Assembly (NCBI GenBank): GCA_021802305.1
Contig: JAKAAD010000048.1
Span: 1 to 7,442 of the forward strand
DNA from: a bacterium
GTDB lineage: Bacteria; Chlamydiota; Chlamydiia; Chlamydiales; Rhabdochlamydiaceae
DNA: 7,442 nucleotides
Direction of reading: 5' to 3'
The first letter of the stretch is position 1. Every line of letters begins with the position of its first letter. This document shows positions 1 to 5,968 of this stretch, one piece after another. The notes beneath the pieces are model-generated. The model saw only the letters and a list, made by a program, of their open reading frames with translations, had not been told where the DNA came from and made no database searches. A program made the translations under genes and the position numbers.

Positions 1-508
1 CAATAAAGATCTCTTTGTCATTGGAGGAGGAGATAGTGCCGTGGAAGAGGCTCTTTTTTTGACAAAATATGGAAGCAAAGTACATCTCGTACACAGAAGA
101 GATGCACTTCGCGCATCGAAAATCATGTGCGAGCGCATCACCCACGATCCCAAAGTAGAAATCCTATGGAACAGCGTGCTCGTGAAAGTAGAGGGAGGTA
201 CTGTTGTCCAATCAGTGATTCTCAAAGACATCAAAAGCGGCAAAGAAAAGGCATGGGATGCAGGAGGGGTCTTTTTCGCAATCGGGCATGAACCCAACAC
301 GCAATTTCTCAATGGGCAAGTCAAATGCGATCCTCAAGGATATGTTGTAACGGAACCCGGCTCTACAAAGACGAATATCGCCGGCGTTTTTGCAGCAGGG
401 GATGTGCAAGATAAGCGCTACTGCCAAGCTGTTTCCGCTGCTGGCTCCGGCTGTATGGCAGCGATGGATGCAGAGAGGTGGCTATCGGAAGAAGGACTTG
501 CCCATTGA
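1..508 (+). CDS. trxB: Thioredoxin reductase, C-terminal part (5' truncated by window edge)
   Basis: This is a cytoplasmic FAD flavoenzyme that passes electrons from NADPH to thioredoxin. The reading frame is open from base 2 and gives 168 residues, about the C-terminal half of a roughly 320-residue enzyme. Visible are the NADPH-binding loop GGGDSAVEEA, the NADPH-selecting HRRDALRASK segment, AIGHEPNT, and the C-terminal FAD motif GVFAAGDVQD followed by QAVSAAGSGCMAAMDAERWL. All of these match bacterial low-molecular-weight TrxB closely in order and spacing. The N-terminal FAD GxGxxG motif and the redox CxxC lie outside the window, so activity cannot be confirmed here. The stop codon overlaps the probable TTG start of the next gene (TTGA at 505-508), suggesting co-transcription. 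Other members of the family, such as ferredoxin-NADP reductase-like enzymes, are less likely because of the HRR motif and the SAAGSGCMAA ending. Confidence 0.96.
   Translation, partial: NKDLFVIGGGDSAVEEALFLTKYGSKVHLVHRRDALRASKIMCERITHDPKVEILWNSVLVKVEGGTVVQSVILKDIKSGKEKAWDAGGVFFAIGHEPNTQFLNGQVKCDPQGYVVTEPGSTKTNIAGVFAAGDVQDKRYCQAVSAAGSGCMAAMDAERWLSEEGLAH
487..496 (+). promoter_or_regulatory. Shine-Dalgarno site that selects a TTG start at 505
   Basis: A purine-rich GGAAGAAGGA run lies inside the 3' end of trxB. Its AAGGA core ends 8 nt before a TTG at 505-507. The in-frame GTG at 478 has only AGAGAG directly abutting it, with no proper spacing. The TTG therefore fits better, and it also trims the product to a conventional signal peptide. 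Confidence 0.6.
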
Positions 509-1317
509 GAGCATGGATCTTCGGATTCCTTGTTTTATGTACAAAGCTTCTCGCTTTGGAGCAAAGTCCATGGCTAGGCACCTATTTTAGTACGCTATTT
601 GCTCCCTCGTTTACCTACTACACTTTTCGTCGCGTAGAAGGAGCTCGTCCTCAACTTTCGCAAAGATATAATGTTCGCTTGCTTACATTGGACTTGGGCT
701 TTACGCCATCCAGTCGTAGCGATGGCGAGTTGGAAGCGGAATTCGTTCACTCTCCCGTGCAAAATTGGGGATATCGTAGTGTTGCATTGCAGATGCGCTA
801 TCTCTGTCTCAATGATCTTGAAGGCGATCCTGTGAGCATCATGATGGGCGTCAATCTGCGCGAGGTGAACACGCAGAGTTTACGCGATGTAAGTATGCCT
901 TATCATGCCCAGTGGAACGTAGAAGGAACATTAGCGGTGGGGAAAGAATGGGCTCATGGAGCATTTTGGGATACACATGCTTGGGGTCTTGCGGGTTTCG
1001 GGATGGGAAATCAAGGCTACCCATGGGTACGACTTCTTGGCGTCTGGCAGAAGAATTGGGAAAACCGACACCGTTTAAATTGCTTTACTGAGAGCTATTG
1101 GGGTTTTGGTTCCAAAAATCACGTAAACCCAAACCATTTCCATGGATGGGGCAATTACGCTCATGCATCGGTCGATATTGGGACGGGCTATGGATATCAT
1201 ACGGCTTTTTGGGGAACAATAGGGATCGAATACGCGTACCGCTTATTTGCGCATACCTACCCACAAAATGTGCAATTCCTCGTTGCGTATTGGAAACTAC
1301 CTTTTTCGAGCCTATAG
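505..1317 (+). CDS. Predicted outer-membrane beta-barrel protein, family not recognised
   Basis: From the TTG start the product has 270 residues. It begins with a short basic N-region (MRAW), a hydrophobic core (IFGFLVLCTKLLAL) and a likely signal-peptidase cut near residues 17-19. The mature part has no long hydrophobic helix. Instead it has alternating polar and aromatic stretches typical of barrel strands, very many Trp, Tyr, Phe and Gly residues, and a final strand-like segment NVQFLVAYWKLPF near the C-terminus. A loop-like stretch, HVNPNHFHGWGNYAH, is rich in His and Asn. I do not recognise the family and assign no function. An alternative GTG start at 478 would add nine residues (MAIGRRTCP), making a less typical signal peptide. 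The Cys in LVLC is preceded by Leu, so it is a poor lipobox. The gene is probably co-transcribed with trxB through the 4-nt TTGA overlap. Confidence 0.7.
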   Translation: MRAWIFGFLVLCTKLLALEQSPWLGTYFSTLFAPSFTYYTFRRVEGARPQLSQRYNVRLLTLDLGFTPSSRSDGELEAEFVHSPVQNWGYRSVALQMRYLCLNDLEGDPVSIMMGVNLREVNTQSLRDVSMPYHAQWNVEGTLAVGKEWAHGAFWDTHAWGLAGFGMGNQGYPWVRLLGVWQKNWENRHRLNCFTESYWGFGSKNHVNPNHFHGWGNYAHASVDIGTGYGYHTAFWGTIGIEYAYRLFAHTYPQNVQFLVAYWKLPFSSL

Positions 1318-1351
1318 TACGGGCTCTAGAGATGGATCCTTCGTTTTTGGA

Positions 1352-2425
1352 TCAGCAAAAAATTTTATTCATTTGGGCCCGCAAAGCAAGATAAGGATCC
1401 CACATCCATCCTCTTGCGGTCATGGCGACGCGGGCTCCTCGTTCCAAAAAATCGAAAAAGTGCTCAGGTTTTGTAATGCCTCCCACTCCAATGAGTTCAA
1501 GATCTAGTTTTTCCTTGTTAATGAGAGTATGTACTTCATCGACAAAATGGAGTGCAACAGTGCGCATGGAGCCACCGCAAACTTCTCCGCGCATGCGATC
1601 TCCAAAGGCGGGACGACCTTGTTGATTTTTTATATTCATGGGAAGGCCATTGATGCCGGAAATAGCCCGAATGCCTGCTTTTGCAGCTGCAATACAGACA
1701 TCACGCATTTGCTTAGGAAAAGAAAATGCGCGCACCTTCATGATCAAAGGAATAGGATGCACCGCCTTGACGAGGGCGAGACCGATCTCCAAGACTTGCT
1801 CCGGAGATGCATACAGCATGTTTTTGGTAAAATTGCATTCGATGACTTTGGCTCCTGCATCGCGAGCAAGAACAGCAGTATCGACGAAATCCTGTAGAAG
1901 AGAACAACCTTCTCTTTCTGTTCCCATAATGGATACAATGAGGAGTTGTCCTTCCTGGATGCATGCTAAGGCACGAGAAATGTCCTCGAGCAGGTAGGCA
2001 GGACTGCTCGATGGTGTTCCAAAAGAATAGGCAATGGAAAGATCTTCCATGCATTTTGGGGGGAGGGAGGTCGTTGTTACGACTTGGGGAATGGTGTCAA
2101 ATCTTTTGGGAAGATCTACATAGAGCACATTGGGAAAGGGGCTCGATAAGTGCGCATGACTGCGAATGGTTTTATATACTAAAACATCGAACCCTAAAGA
2201 AGCAGCAAGTGATACCCATTGTGCATTGAGGAGCGGTCCTGCAGCGACTCCAAAGGGAGAGATGATCTTTTGTCCCAAGAAAGAAATCCATTGTGATTTA
2301 GCTGGGAGTGGACGGGCTGGGGGGTGGTTGGGAAATACAGGGCCTGTTTCTAGATTTTCTCGATAGGATTTTTGGATATCATAAATGGGAGGATGATGGG
2401 GGAAACATGGGGAGAATGGACTCAT
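1352..2425 (-). CDS. Dihydroorotate dehydrogenase-fold FMN protein with altered active site
   Basis: The 357-residue product matches the dihydroorotate dehydrogenase (PyrD) TIM-barrel flavoprotein superfamily. An extra segment of about 45 residues, rich in Pro and His, precedes the barrel. Family landmarks in order are SPFGVAAG (residues 56-63), VYKTIRS with Lys85, SFGTPS (134-139), LIVSIMGT (162-169), ECNFTKN (196-202), MKVRAF with Lys230, GRPAFG (270-275), and the FMN-phosphate motifs LIGVGGI (311-317) and RGARVAMTARG (329-339). In true PyrD the fifth of these reads N-x-S-[C/S]-P-N, with Cys or Ser as catalytic base; here the matching position is Lys201 and the Pro is missing. FMN binding is well supported, but oxidation of dihydroorotate to orotate is not. 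The start lies 3 nt after the stop of the exonuclease gene with no clear Shine-Dalgarno, so translation is probably coupled. No other pyrimidine gene is in the window. Confidence 0.8.
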   Translation of the reverse strand: MSPFSPCFPHHPPIYDIQKSYRENLETGPVFPNHPPARPLPAKSQWISFLGQKIISPFGVAAGPLLNAQWVSLAASLGFDVLVYKTIRSHAHLSSPFPNVLYVDLPKRFDTIPQVVTTTSLPPKCMEDLSIAYSFGTPSSSPAYLLEDISRALACIQEGQLLIVSIMGTEREGCSLLQDFVDTAVLARDAGAKVIECNFTKNMLYASPEQVLEIGLALVKAVHPIPLIMKVRAFSFPKQMRDVCIAAAKAGIRAISGINGLPMNIKNQQGRPAFGDRMRGEVCGGSMRTVALHFVDEVHTLINKEKLDLELIGVGGITKPEHFFDFLERGARVAMTARGWMWDPYLALRAQMNKIFC

Positions 2426-2428
2426 GAA

Positions 2429-3031
2429 TCATATATCGCTGGAAGCGTTTTCAGGAAAGCCAACGAGTTCCGTATAGCAAAGAATGAGGTGATCAACGCC
2501 ATTCATTGCTCGATGAGGCTGTGCTTCTCCTGGTAACTGTAGAGCAGTTGCAATGTTGTCTTTAGAAAGGCCGGTATTCCATGGATAGGACCCTGTTCCT
2601 GCATTTCCTTTGTGGATTGCATCAATCCAATACATGGAGGCTAAATCGAGCCAATGATAGGGCCACTGCAGTTTTTCTTGCACATCAGAGTCGACAAGTT
2701 GTGAAAAGAAGATGCGGTCAAAAGAGGGGTTTTGGCAAATGAATACAGATGTTCCACGCTGGATATTTTTTTCTTGAAGGCATTTTTGAATCTCTTGCCC
2801 TACCTCGTCCGCTTTCTTGCCATTTTTAACTTCTAACCATGCCATGCCATTGACTTTTAGGCTTTCCGGATCGCTTTTTTCCCATTCAGAAAAAGAAGTT
2901 GTAACGATGGCCTGATACTCACACTGTAGTGCTCCTGTTTTGAGATCAATCAATTTAAAGGCGATCTCGATCAACTTGTGCTTATACGGATTGAGTCCGT
3001 TTGTCTCTGTGTCTAAAAAAATACCCAACAT
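2429..3031 (-). CDS. DEDDh-type 3'-5' exonuclease (DnaQ/RNase T-like)
   Basis: This 200-residue protein is a stand-alone exonuclease domain of the DnaQ/RNase T superfamily, which removes nucleotides from DNA or RNA 3' ends using two metal ions. ExoI is clear as FLDTETNGL, with Asp7 and Glu9. ExoII is NPSFD at residues 101-105, with Asp105 as the third acidic ligand. ExoIII is expected near HRAMNGVDHLILCY, with His173. The usual spacing is His-x4-Asp, but here that position is Gly178 and the nearest Asp is 180. No polymerase or helicase domain is attached, so it may be a proofreading subunit-like, RNase T-like or oligoribonuclease-like enzyme; I cannot choose between these. It is the first gene of a minus-strand pair with the DHOD-like gene. 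The start at 3031 has no strong Shine-Dalgarno, but it places the catalytic motif at the normal extreme N-terminus. Confidence 0.85.
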   Translation of the reverse strand: MLGIFLDTETNGLNPYKHKLIEIAFKLIDLKTGALQCEYQAIVTTSFSEWEKSDPESLKVNGMAWLEVKNGKKADEVGQEIQKCLQEKNIQRGTSVFICQNPSFDRIFFSQLVDSDVQEKLQWPYHWLDLASMYWIDAIHKGNAGTGSYPWNTGLSKDNIATALQLPGEAQPHRAMNGVDHLILCYTELVGFPENASSDI

Positions 3032-3093
3032 AAGGCAACATATCTCACTGCGATGAAGTTAAATTTGCAGCGTACCAACTGTTTGCGCATTTT

Positions 3094-3123
3094 GCAAGTC
3101 TTGTGAAAAGTTCGAACACTTGC
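3094..3123. repeat. Inverted repeat with a central palindrome upstream of dps
   Basis: GCAAGT (3094-3099) and ACTTGC (3118-3123) form a perfect 6-bp inverted repeat separated by 18 bp. Immediately inside the right arm lies the 8-bp palindrome GTTCGAAC (3110-3117). The element sits in the divergent spacer and overlaps the candidate dps promoter, so it could be an operator. It does not match the Fur or PerR consensus that I know. Confidence 0.35.
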
Positions 3124-3129
3124 TACTTT
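3101..3129 (+). promoter_or_regulatory. Weak candidate sigma-70-type promoter for dps
   Basis: TTGTGA (3101-3106) and TACTTT (3124-3129) are separated by 17 bp. They match the -35 and -10 consensus at four and three of six positions. Transcription would start about 10-15 nt upstream of the Shine-Dalgarno AAAGGGA, which itself lies 7 nt before the dps ATG. The match is poor, but the position is sensible for the first gene of the + strand cluster. Confidence 0.25.
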
Positions 3130-3148
3130 GAAATAAAGGGAACAGGTT

Positions 3149-3607
3149 ATGAATATAGACCTATCTGAGCAAGATCGCCAAGTCATTAGCGAGGGGCTAT
3201 CTGGCTGTTTGGCAAATTTATACGCTCTCTATTTAAAGACGCAAAATTTTCATTGGAATCTCACAGGGACTGAATTTTATTCTTTACACCTACTCTTCAA
3301 TAAGCAATACGACGAAATGGCTGCATCTGTGGATGAAATCGCTGAGCGTATCCGTGCATTGGGGTACTATGTCGATGCGAGTTTTTCTGCATTTAAAAAA
3401 CTTTCTTCAGTGAAGGATGAAGATAAAGTTTTGAATATGAGAGACATGATATTAAGTCTGATTGATGGCCATGAGATCGTGATTCGAAACTTGCGCAGGC
3501 TCTCAGAAATTGCGGAAAAAGCACGAGATTATGCAACGGTTGAGCTTCTTGGGCAAAAAATTGTCGATCATGAGAAGATGGCATGGATGCTAAGGAGTCA
3601 GCTGTGA
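3149..3607 (+). CDS. dps: Dps-family ferritin (mini-ferritin)
   Basis: Dps proteins form 12-subunit cages that oxidise Fe(II), usually with hydrogen peroxide, and store the iron, protecting DNA from Fenton chemistry. The 152-residue product has the family signature QNFHWNLTG followed by HLLFNKQYDEMAASVDEIAERIRALG. The inter-subunit ferroxidase ligands are all present as His35, His47, Asp62 and Glu66, with the same spacing (12, 15, 4) as in E. coli Dps. The N-terminus is short (MNIDLSEQDRQ) and lacks the Lys/Arg-rich tail that E. coli Dps uses to bind DNA, so this member probably stores iron and detoxifies peroxide without condensing DNA (inference). AAAGGGA upstream is a good ribosome site. 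It is the first gene of a cluster with nusB, the PHP gene and folC. Confidence 0.93.
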   Translation: MNIDLSEQDRQVISEGLSGCLANLYALYLKTQNFHWNLTGTEFYSLHLLFNKQYDEMAASVDEIAERIRALGYYVDASFSAFKKLSSVKDEDKVLNMRDMILSLIDGHEIVIRNLRRLSEIAEKARDYATVELLGQKIVDHEKMAWMLRSQL

Positions 3608-3619
3608 TATCATGCAGGG

Positions 3620-4036
3620 ATGTCCGTTACCCCACAAAAACTCCGAGAGATCGTTCTTCAGCTGCTTTTTAGTGAAGAGTTTGGAGAAAGTGCAACCACA
3701 GCAACAGCTGCGCTGCTCATGAGACAGCTTGCTATTACTAAAAAGACGTTGCGCACTGCCCACATGCGTAAAAATGCAATTTTATTACATAAAGAGCATA
3801 TAGACACTGTACTTCGAGATCACATGAAGGCTATCCACTTGCACGCCCTTCCTTCTGTGGAGCGTGCCATTTTGCGTCTCGCAGGCTACGAGCTTCTCTT
3901 TGATAAAACGATTCCCCCCAAAGTCTCCATTGCAGAAGCAGTGAGGATGTCCAAAAAATTTGCGACAAAAGAGACAGCAGCTCTTGTCAATGCTGTTCTC
4001 GATGCAATGTATGCGAAAAACGATGTTTCGAGCTGA
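3620..4036 (+). CDS. nusB: Transcription antitermination factor NusB
   Basis: NusB binds boxA RNA with NusE (ribosomal protein S10) and supports processive transcription of rRNA operons. The 138-residue length is typical. The C-terminal half carries the family signature: VERAILRLAGYELLFDKTIP, then PKVSIAEAVRMSKKFATKE and AALVNAVLDAM. The N-terminal helical half starts with an Arg-containing segment (PQKLREIVLQLLFSEEF), as in other NusB proteins. The gene lies 12 nt after the dps stop and in the same frame, with only four sense codons between. AGGG abuts the ATG with no spacing, and the nearest good Shine-Dalgarno, AAGGAG at 3592-3597, is 22 nt upstream. Translation therefore probably depends on ribosomes finishing dps. 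The 3' end overlaps the PHP gene by 14 nt. Confidence 0.93.
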   Translation: MSVTPQKLREIVLQLLFSEEFGESATTATAALLMRQLAITKKTLRTAHMRKNAILLHKEHIDTVLRDHMKAIHLHALPSVERAILRLAGYELLFDKTIPPKVSIAEAVRMSKKFATKETAALVNAVLDAMYAKNDVSS

Positions 4037-4820
4037 TCTTCATTGCCACACGACCTGTAGTGATGGTGAGCTTTCCCCCCAAGAAGTCATCACAAAAGCC
4101 AAGGAGTGTGGTTTAACGGGGCTTGCGATCACTGATCACGATACGATGGAAGCCTATGCAATGGCAAAAGTAGTGGCAGAAGAAGCGGGAATTCTCTTGG
4201 GCACAGGCATAGAACTTTCTGCATCATTTTACGAAAAAAGTGTGCATATTTTGGGGTATGCATTCGATGCTACATCTTCTGCCTTGCAAACATTCTGTGT
4301 GCGGCAACAGCTGTATCGCACAGAAAGAAATCATGCGATCCTTAAACGCCTTCGTCAATTGGGAATGCCTATTGCAGAAGAGGAACTCAAAGGAAGCTCT
4401 ATTGGAAGAATGCACATTGCTAAGAAGGCCGTCGAAAAGGGGTACGTGAAAACTGCAAAAGAAGCATTTCATCAATATATAGGGGAAGGGAGACCTTGCT
4501 TTGTCTCTCTCAAAGTACCCAGTGTGGAAGAAACAATCGGCGTAATCCAGCGTGCAAACGGCAAAGCCTTTTTGGCACACCCTCACTTTACAAATCCCAA
4601 CAAGGCGCTCCTATCGTTGCCTTTTGATGGAATTGAGTGTTACTATGCCCTTCTAGCGCCGCAACGCGAGAGAAAATGGCTGCGCATTGCTGAAAAGCAA
4701 GGACGGCTCATTAGCGGCGGGTCTGATTTTCACGGTACAGCAAAAGAGAGCAGTCCGTTAGGATCTTCTTGGGTGGATGAGTCATGTTTCTACAAAATAT
4801 TTCCCCACTTGAACGGTTAG
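4023..4820 (+). CDS. PHP-domain phosphoesterase, Rnm/YciV (RNase AM) type
   Basis: From the ATG at 4023 the product has 265 residues and starts directly with the PHP fold. Metal-binding motifs are all visible: DLHCHT (His7, His9), CSDG (Asp14), ITDHDT (Asp38, His39), GIELS (Glu64), VHILGY (His75), GRMHIA (His131), FLAHPH (His186) and GGSDFHG (Asp235, His237). This set and order match the family of E. coli YciV/Rnm, which has been shown to hydrolyse 3',5'-nucleoside bisphosphates such as pAp and to trim rRNA 5' ends. Either role is plausible here; the choice is not decidable from sequence. Upstream in-frame ATGs at 4011 and 4002 exist, but starting at MFRADLHCH fits the family, in which the HxH motif lies at the N-terminus. 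It overlaps nusB by 14 nt and folC by 37 nt, implying coupled translation. Confidence 0.88.
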   Translation: MFRADLHCHTTCSDGELSPQEVITKAKECGLTGLAITDHDTMEAYAMAKVVAEEAGILLGTGIELSASFYEKSVHILGYAFDATSSALQTFCVRQQLYRTERNHAILKRLRQLGMPIAEEELKGSSIGRMHIAKKAVEKGYVKTAKEAFHQYIGEGRPCFVSLKVPSVEETIGVIQRANGKAFLAHPHFTNPNKALLSLPFDGIECYYALLAPQRERKWLRIAEKQGRLISGGSDFHGTAKESSPLGSSWVDESCFYKIFPHLNG

Positions 4821-5968
4821 ATCTCAGCACTCCATCTACTAGGCTCAAACGTTCTTTGGATACTATCGAAGCACTAGATCGAGCACTACAGTTTCCATCG
4901 CGCTCATTTCGCTCTATTCACATAGCAGGAAGTCAGGGAAAGGGATCCGTTGCTGCAATGATTGCAAAGGGATTGGAAGCCTCCGGATGGCGAGTGGGTT
5001 TGTATACGTCTCCCCATCTTTTTTCTTTCTGCGAACGGATGCAGATCAATGGCATTTCCATATGTCAAGAGGAACTTGAGGAATATCTCATCCACATCTA
5101 TGCGATTGCAGAAGATCTCCATATACAGCCTACATTTTTTGAGTTTTTGACTTGCGCTGCATTTCTCTTTTTTCAGAAACGAGAAATTGATATTGCCGTT
5201 GTAGAGACGGGGCTTGGAGGTCGATGGGATGCAACAAACATCCTGTATCCAATCCTCTCAGTCATTACATCTATTAGCCTTGAGCACTGTCAAATTTTAG
5301 GACATGACCTCAATACGATTGCAGGGGAGAAGGCCGGAATATTTAAGCAACATGTGCCTGCAGTGATAGGCCCGCATGCTCATTTTCCTTCTGTGCTTGC
5401 ACGCGTAAGAGACCTAGGCATTGCTTTGCACAGAGTGAACACAAATGCAGCCTCTTTTGTCGATGAAAATCGCGCCATTGCATCTGCATGCTTAAAACAT
5501 TTGCCCTTTGCCGTTTCTCAAGAAGCTATTTCTGCAGGGCTCGAGTACCGCTTGCCTTGTCGATGTGAATGTTTAGGAAATGCCGTTTTAGATGTTGCGC
5601 ACAACCCCTACATGATCGAGAGATTCATCCAAGCAGTTCGATTGCAATTTCCAGGTCGCAAACTGCGAATTGCTTTTGGCTGTTTGCAAGACAAAGAGCA
5701 CTCTTCGTGTTTAGAACTACTTCTTTCGGTTGCTGAGCACATCCATCTCATTCAAGCGAAGTGCCCAAGAGCGACTCCCTTGACACAATTAGCGCGAGCT
5801 CTCGATAGCAGGGGATATCACCGCTATTCTATCCACGATTCGATTGCAAATGCGATGGAACAAGGTTATAGAACAGCACGTAGTCAAGGGGAGTTGTTTG
5901 TCGTCACAGGGAGTACTTACATTATGGCAGAGGCTAGAGAGACGCTCTTGCTTTTCGACGAAAGATGA
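4784..5968 (+). CDS. folC: Folylpolyglutamate synthase / dihydrofolate synthase
   Basis: FolC is a cytoplasmic Mur-ligase-family enzyme that uses ATP to add glutamate to folates, and in bifunctional forms to dihydropteroate. The 394-residue product shows the ATP P-loop GSQGKGS (residues 49-55), YTSPHL (74-79), the family signature VETGLGGRWDATN (140-152), LGHDLNTIAGEKAGIFK (172-188) and the C-domain entry motif LDVAHNP (269-275). The P-loop has Gln51 where bacterial enzymes usually have Asn. The linker between EKAGI and DVAHNP looks shorter than in E. coli FolC (422 residues overall). The ATG at 4784 has GGTGGA 6 nt upstream and lies 37 nt inside the PHP gene. Whether it also makes dihydrofolate cannot be told. 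Its 3' end overlaps the convergent methyltransferase gene by 35 bp. Confidence 0.92.
   Translation: MFLQNISPLERLDLSTPSTRLKRSLDTIEALDRALQFPSRSFRSIHIAGSQGKGSVAAMIAKGLEASGWRVGLYTSPHLFSFCERMQINGISICQEELEEYLIHIYAIAEDLHIQPTFFEFLTCAAFLFFQKREIDIAVVETGLGGRWDATNILYPILSVITSISLEHCQILGHDLNTIAGEKAGIFKQHVPAVIGPHAHFPSVLARVRDLGIALHRVNTNAASFVDENRAIASACLKHLPFAVSQEAISAGLEYRLPCRCECLGNAVLDVAHNPYMIERFIQAVRLQFPGRKLRIAFGCLQDKEHSSCLELLLSVAEHIHLIQAKCPRATPLTQLARALDSRGYHRYSIHDSIANAMEQGYRTARSQGELFVVTGSTYIMAEARETLLLFDER

Noticed and set aside
515..540. Lipoprotein signal in the barrel protein (Cys after LVL)
   Set aside because: The residue before Cys is Leu rather than Gly, Ala or Ser, and a normal signal-peptidase site lies a few residues later.
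1308..1353. Two short hairpins between the convergent barrel and DHOD-like genes: GAGCC/GGCTC (1308-1312 with 1322-1326) and GATCC/GGATC (1335-1339 with 1349-1353)
   Set aside because: Each stem is only 5 bp and neither is followed directly by a T-run on either strand, so a terminator call is not supported.
1963..2229. Plus-strand ORFs opposite the DHOD-like gene, such as 1529-1897 and 1963-2229
   Set aside because: Their products show no recognisable motif or signal and lie entirely antisense to a gene with clear family motifs, so they are frame shadows.
3960..4022. Longer N-terminus for the PHP protein from an upstream start inside nusB
   Set aside because: The extra residues lie in nusB coding sequence and precede the HxH motif, which normally sits at the very N-terminus in this family.
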